A stretch of 16,991 bases of DNA from an uncultured Lachnospiraceae bacterium (GTDB taxonomy: Bacteria > Bacillota > Clostridia > Lachnospirales > Lachnospiraceae): positions 1 to 16,991 of the forward strand of contig CAMTBF010000018.1 in NCBI GenBank assembly GCA_947068385.1, given 5' to 3'. The notes under the pieces are model-generated. The model had not been told where the DNA came from. It worked only from the letters and a program-made list of their open reading frames with translations, and searched no databases. Position numbers and translations under genes: made by a program. Positions 13,887 through 16,991 of the stretch are shown in pieces; position 1 is the stretch's first letter; every line of letters begins with the position of its first letter.

Positions 13887-15089
13887 ATGTACCAGACAAT
13901 CGTGACATTGAAAAAAGGGGAGGGACGCACCCTGAAGGCCGGCGGCATGTGGGTGTACGACAACGAGATCGCCTCCGTCACAGGGGATTTTGAAGACGGA
14001 GATATAGTAGAAGTGCATGACTTCGACGGCTACTGCATGGGCTGCGGCTACATCAACAGGAAGTCCAAGATCACCCTGCGGATGCTGTCCCGCAAAAAGG
14101 ACGCCGTCATAGACGAGAGCTTCCTGGAGAGGCGCGTCCGGGACGCCTGGGAGTACCGCAGGCAGACCATCGACACCTCCAGCTGCCGCCTGATATTCGG
14201 CGAGGCGGATTTCCTGCCGGGCATCGTGGTGGACAAATTCGCCGACGTGCTGGTGGTGGAGTCCCTGGCGCTGGGGATAGACCGGTGGAAGGGCGCGATC
14301 GTGGAGGCGCTGAAGAAGGTGCTGGCGGAGGACGGCATCCATATCCGGGGCGTCTATGAGCGCAGCGATGCCAAGGTGCGCCTGCAGGAGGGCATGGAGC
14401 GGGTCAAGGGCTTCATCGGCGAGGCCTTCGACACCAAGGTGGAGATCGTGGAGAACGGTGTCCGGTACATGGTGGACGTGGAGGACGGACAGAAGACGGG
14501 CTTTTTCCTGGACCAGAAGAACAACAGGGCCGCGGTGGGGAGGCTCTGCAAAGGGAAGAAGGTGCTGGACTGCTTTACCCACACGGGATCCTTCGCCCTG
14601 AACGCCGGCATGGCCGGGGCGGAGAGCGTGCTGGGGGTGGACGCCTCGCAGCTGGCCGTGGAGCAGGCCAGGGAGAACGCCAGGCTCAACGGCTTGGAGG
14701 AGAGGGTGCGGTTCGAATGCGCGGACGTGTTCGAGCTCCTGCCCCGGCTGGAGCAGCAGGGGGAGCGGTTCGACGTGGTCATCCTGGACCCTCCTGCATT
14801 TACAAAATCACGGAATTCCGTGAAAAATGCCGCAAAGGGCTATCGGGAGATTAACCTCCGGGGCATGAAGCTGGTGCGGGACGGCGGCTTCCTGGCCACC
14901 TGCTCCTGTTCCCATTTCATGGAGCCGGAGCTGTTCGCCAAGACCATCCGGGAGGCTGCGGCGGGGGCCCACAGGAGGCTGCGCCAGGTGGAGTTCCGCA
15001 CCCAGGGGCCTGACCACCCGATCCTCTGGGCGGCGGATCAGTCGTATTATCTGAAGTTCTACATTTTCCAGTTGATCGGCGAACGCTGA
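13887..15089 (+). CDS. rlmI: RlmI-like 23S rRNA cytosine-C5 methyltransferase
   Basis: A 400-residue S-adenosylmethionine-dependent methyltransferase of the RlmI (YccW) family. In E. coli this enzyme makes 5-methylcytosine at position 1962 of 23S rRNA. An N-terminal PUA RNA-binding domain (about 1-72) is followed by the family's central segment (DFLPGIVVDKFADVLVVESL and KTGFFLDQKNNRA) and a Rossmann domain. There motif I reads LDCFTHTGSFALNAG, the acidic residue lies in LGVDASQ, and motif IV is DPPAFTK (D301-P303). Cysteines C339 and C341 lie in ATCSCSHFM, where the catalytic cysteine of the family lies. The ATG at 13887 follows AGAGG by 6 bases and begins the PUA domain directly. The exact target base in this organism is inferred from the family. 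Confidence 0.92.
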   Translation: MYQTIVTLKKGEGRTLKAGGMWVYDNEIASVTGDFEDGDIVEVHDFDGYCMGCGYINRKSKITLRMLSRKKDAVIDESFLERRVRDAWEYRRQTIDTSSCRLIFGEADFLPGIVVDKFADVLVVESLALGIDRWKGAIVEALKKVLAEDGIHIRGVYERSDAKVRLQEGMERVKGFIGEAFDTKVEIVENGVRYMVDVEDGQKTGFFLDQKNNRAAVGRLCKGKKVLDCFTHTGSFALNAGMAGAESVLGVDASQLAVEQARENARLNGLEERVRFECADVFELLPRLEQQGERFDVVILDPPAFTKSRNSVKNAAKGYREINLRGMKLVRDGGFLATCSCSHFMEPELFAKTIREAAAGAHRRLRQVEFRTQGPDHPILWAADQSYYLKFYIFQLIGER

Positions 15090-15140
15090 ACCGCCCTTCC
15101 TGATTCTGGACAGATGTAAGGCACAGGAAGGAGCCGGGCT

Positions 15141-16067
15141 ATGAGGATAGGAAAATTTATTTTGCGGACATTGCTCTTTCTGCTGCTGGCCACGGCTGCA
15201 GGCGCGGCGCTGTACCTGTATCCCGCATGGAAGGCCGCGAAGGCCCTGGAGGATGGGATGGAGCTGCCCTGCAAGGCCTTTGAGCTGGAGGTGGAGCTGG
15301 ACAGGGAGGCGGTGCCTCAGGAGCAGGAGAAGATGCTGGGGACGCTGGCCAGGCTTACGGGAACGCCGGAGGATGCCATGTACAGGCTTTCCGTCCAGGG
15401 GAGCGCGCTGGAGGGAAAGGCCCATCTGCTGATCTATCCGGACGGCAGGGCGGAGCCTTTGGTGGAGCTGTATTTAAGCGATGACATGAGCGTCATAAAC
15501 GAGACCATGCTGTACGACGCCGTCCGCGGCAACCTGACGGAAAAGCTTGGGCTGCTGGATTATCTGATGCCCAGGCAGGAGGAGACGCTGTACATGACCC
15601 TGGAGCAGGTGGAACAGCTCTTCGGCACGGACCTGAGCGGGATTGGGGACATGGGCCTGCCTGCGCCGGGGAAGGAGATTGGGGCAAAGGAGTATTTCCT
15701 GATGCTGGCTGTCATGGCCAGGGAAAAGAGCGGGGACGGATACAGCTTCGCGCTGGAGCGGGAGCAGCTGAGCCTTGGCTTCGACTTGGCCGATGGAGGC
15801 GGCGCGACGATGCGGCTCCGGATAGAGGATCCTGCACAGGCCCTTGCAAAGGCGGACGGGCTGCTGTCCTGGCTGGGAAAGGCGCTGCCCTGGGAGGGGC
15901 CGGTTCGGGAGGGGCTGCAGGGCGTGAAGAGCCTTTCCGTGACGCTGACGCCACAGGAGGGCGGAAGCCTGACGATTCCCACGAACCTTGTCGGTCAGGA
16001 TACCATAAATATATTGACTAATATCCGCACATGGGTTCAGGAGGCGTTCGGCGGTTTTGGCGGGTAG
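15141..16067 (+). CDS. Unrecognised signal-anchored extracellular protein
   Basis: A 308-residue protein I do not recognise. A basic start (MRIGKFILR) and a hydrophobic helix at about 8-27 form a signal anchor or signal peptide; no lipobox cysteine is present. The remaining 280 residues are rich in Leu, Glu and Gly with no internal helix, so they should lie outside the membrane. No catalytic motif stands out. The only cysteine is in ELPCKAFELEVEL. AAGGAG lies 8 bases before the ATG. It starts 51 bases after the methyltransferase stop with no terminator between, so it may share that transcript. The next gene also encodes a membrane protein, so the two may form a pair. Confidence 0.8.
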   Translation: MRIGKFILRTLLFLLLATAAGAALYLYPAWKAAKALEDGMELPCKAFELEVELDREAVPQEQEKMLGTLARLTGTPEDAMYRLSVQGSALEGKAHLLIYPDGRAEPLVELYLSDDMSVINETMLYDAVRGNLTEKLGLLDYLMPRQEETLYMTLEQVEQLFGTDLSGIGDMGLPAPGKEIGAKEYFLMLAVMAREKSGDGYSFALEREQLSLGFDLADGGGATMRLRIEDPAQALAKADGLLSWLGKALPWEGPVREGLQGVKSLSVTLTPQEGGSLTIPTNLVGQDTINILTNIRTWVQEAFGGFGG

Positions 16068-16133
16068 CGCCGTAGGCGGGGATTAGGCCGCTGTTTTAGG
16101 CAGAGGCTTCAGGGAATGCGGGAGATTCAGATC

Positions 16134-16139
16134 GGAGGG
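16134..16139 (+). promoter_or_regulatory. Ribosome binding site deciding the start of the last protein gene
   Basis: GGAGGG ends 6 bases before the ATG at 16146 and directly abuts the ATG at 16140. It favours 16146 over 16140 and over a longer start at 16116. Confidence 0.55.
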
Positions 16140-16145
16140 ATGAGG

Positions 16146-16808
16146 ATGGCGGCCAACTGGAAGGACGACTGGAAAGAGGATCTGGGCAAGACGATCGTGG
16201 GCGTTGCGATCGGCTGCCTGTGGGTGATAGGGCTCCTGCTCCTGGTGGCGAACGGCGGGAACTTCTGGATGGCGGCGAAGCCCGGGACGGACATAGCGCA
16301 GCTGATGGAAAACGGCGGAGCCCGGGAGGGGATGCACGTGACGGGGCGGGTGCCCTATGTCTATGACTGCTTCGCGAACCTGTCGGATTCCGAGGGCGGG
16401 GACGCCAGCGAATACTATTACGCGCTGCCCTCTGCGGACGGGATATTGATCCTGGGCGTTCCGGCCCAGCGCCAGGAGGCTGTGGAAGCGCTCTGGGAGG
16501 AAAGCTGGGAGTACGCGGCGGACGGGACCATGCCGTCTTCCGCGGTGGCGCTGGAGGGCTATGTGACCAAGGCCAGGGGAAGGCTTCCGTATCTGCTGTC
16601 GGAATATCTGGTGGATGTGCTGGGCTACTCCCGGGAGGAGGCGGACGCCATGGGGGAGCCGCTCTTGGTCCGGGACGCCGCCGAGGCGTTCCACAGGGCC
16701 AGGATCTACGGGCCGGTGGGCATGATCCTGCTGACTTCCGGAATCCTTCTTCTGATCCTGTACCTGTTCCTCCGGAAGCGCCATGCGCAAAAAGAGACAG
16801 GAAAATAG
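16146..16808 (+). CDS. Unrecognised two-helix membrane protein
   Basis: A 220-residue protein with a short charged N-terminus, a transmembrane helix at about 16-37 (TIVGVAIGCLWVIGLLLLVA), an extracellular region of about 150 residues and a second helix near 190-210 (GMILLTSGILLLILYLFL) before a basic tail. This predicts a hairpin with both ends in the cytoplasm. The loop has VTGRVPYVYDCFAN and ASEYYYALPSADGILILGVPA, reminiscent of a small beta-rich module, but I cannot name a family. An alternative start at 16116 would add 10 residues. It follows the preceding gene by 78 bases with no terminator, so co-transcription is likely. Confidence 0.8.
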   Translation: MAANWKDDWKEDLGKTIVGVAIGCLWVIGLLLLVANGGNFWMAAKPGTDIAQLMENGGAREGMHVTGRVPYVYDCFANLSDSEGGDASEYYYALPSADGILILGVPAQRQEAVEALWEESWEYAADGTMPSSAVALEGYVTKARGRLPYLLSEYLVDVLGYSREEADAMGEPLLVRDAAEAFHRARIYGPVGMILLTSGILLLILYLFLRKRHAQKETGK

Positions 16809-16810
16809 GA

Positions 16811-16840
16811 ATTTTAAAAAATTTTAAAAAATTTGCAAAA
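16811..16840 (+). promoter_or_regulatory. Helically phased A-tracts, probable UP element
   Basis: Three successive 10-base units (ATTTTAAAAA at 16811, the same at 16821, ATTTGCAAAA at 16831) place A/T tracts in phase with the helix. They lie just upstream of the -35 box of the tRNA-Lys promoter, where RNA polymerase alpha subunits bind. Confidence 0.55.
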
Positions 16841-16845
16841 AACAC

Positions 16846-16874
16846 TTGCATTTATGCGCGGAATATAATATAAT
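16846..16874 (+). promoter_or_regulatory. Sigma-A promoter of tRNA-Lys
   Basis: TTGCAT (16846-16851) and a perfect TATAAT (16869-16874) are 17 bases apart. The expected start near 16881 leaves a leader of about 50 bases before the tRNA. Confidence 0.85.
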
Positions 16875-16930
16875 CTATTTTGTTCTTGTGAGAGACACAT
16901 ACGGCGAAAGCAGTATGGCACATAAGAGAT

Positions 16931-16991
16931 GCGCCACTAGCTCAGTTGGTAGAGCACCTGACTCTTAATCAGGGTGTCCAGGGTTCGAGCC
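16931..16991 (+). tRNA. tRNA-Lys (anticodon CTT), cut by window end
   Basis: The first 61 bases show the acceptor strand GCGCCAC, TA linker, D-arm GCTCAGTTGGTAGAGC, anticodon stem CCTGA/TCAGG around the loop CTCTTAA (anticodon CTT, reads AAG, lysine), and the start of the T-arm with GTTCGAG. The 3' acceptor strand lies beyond the window, so stem pairing cannot be checked. Confidence 0.92.

Overview
The window looks like chromosome of a GC-rich gut Firmicute, most likely a Lachnospiraceae-type clostridium. This is inferred from strong GGAGG-type ribosome sites, AT-rich gaps between GC-rich genes, a YesM/YesN-type two-component pair, an LCP (LytR-CpsA-Psr) cell-wall enzyme, a ferredoxin-tailed aldo/keto reductase and an RlmI-type methyltransferase. 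No phage, transposon or CRISPR element is visible. Genes fill nearly all of it and no gap exceeds 300 bases.

Left part (1-7092). The 3' end of an AraC-type DNA-binding protein, probably a response regulator, is followed directly by a LytS/YesM-family sensor histidine kinase on the + strand. Facing it on the - strand is a leftward series: a secreted, membrane-anchored 5'-nucleotidase/metallophosphatase, a membrane-attached DUF1266 protein 10 bases downstream, and, after about 105 bases, an ABC half-transporter (permease plus ATPase). The nucleotidase has a plausible sigma-A promoter at 7155-7183.

Middle part (7093-13886). A divergent promoter region (7093-7273) starts a rightward run of five closely packed genes: an LCP cell-wall ligase with an unusual repeat-rich cytoplasmic tail, a small three-helix membrane protein, an aldo/keto reductase with two C-terminal [4Fe-4S] motifs, an AraC-family regulator, and a 733-residue three-domain RNA repair enzyme (T4-Pnkp-like kinase, calcineurin-like phosphatase, T4-Rnl1-like ligase). 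The run ends at a strong two-way terminator (13659-13686) that also serves a leftward tRNA-Pro(CGG). That tRNA has a near-consensus promoter whose -35 box touches that of the divergent promoter of the next gene.

Right part (13887-16991). An RlmI-like 23S rRNA cytosine methyltransferase is followed by two unrecognised membrane-associated proteins. Then comes a strong promoter with helically phased A-tracts and the first 61 bases of a tRNA-Lys(CTT), cut by the window end.

The most notable item is the single-chain kinase-phosphatase-ligase RNA repair enzyme at 11418-13619. Next is the seven-copy 12-residue tyrosine repeat inside the LCP protein.
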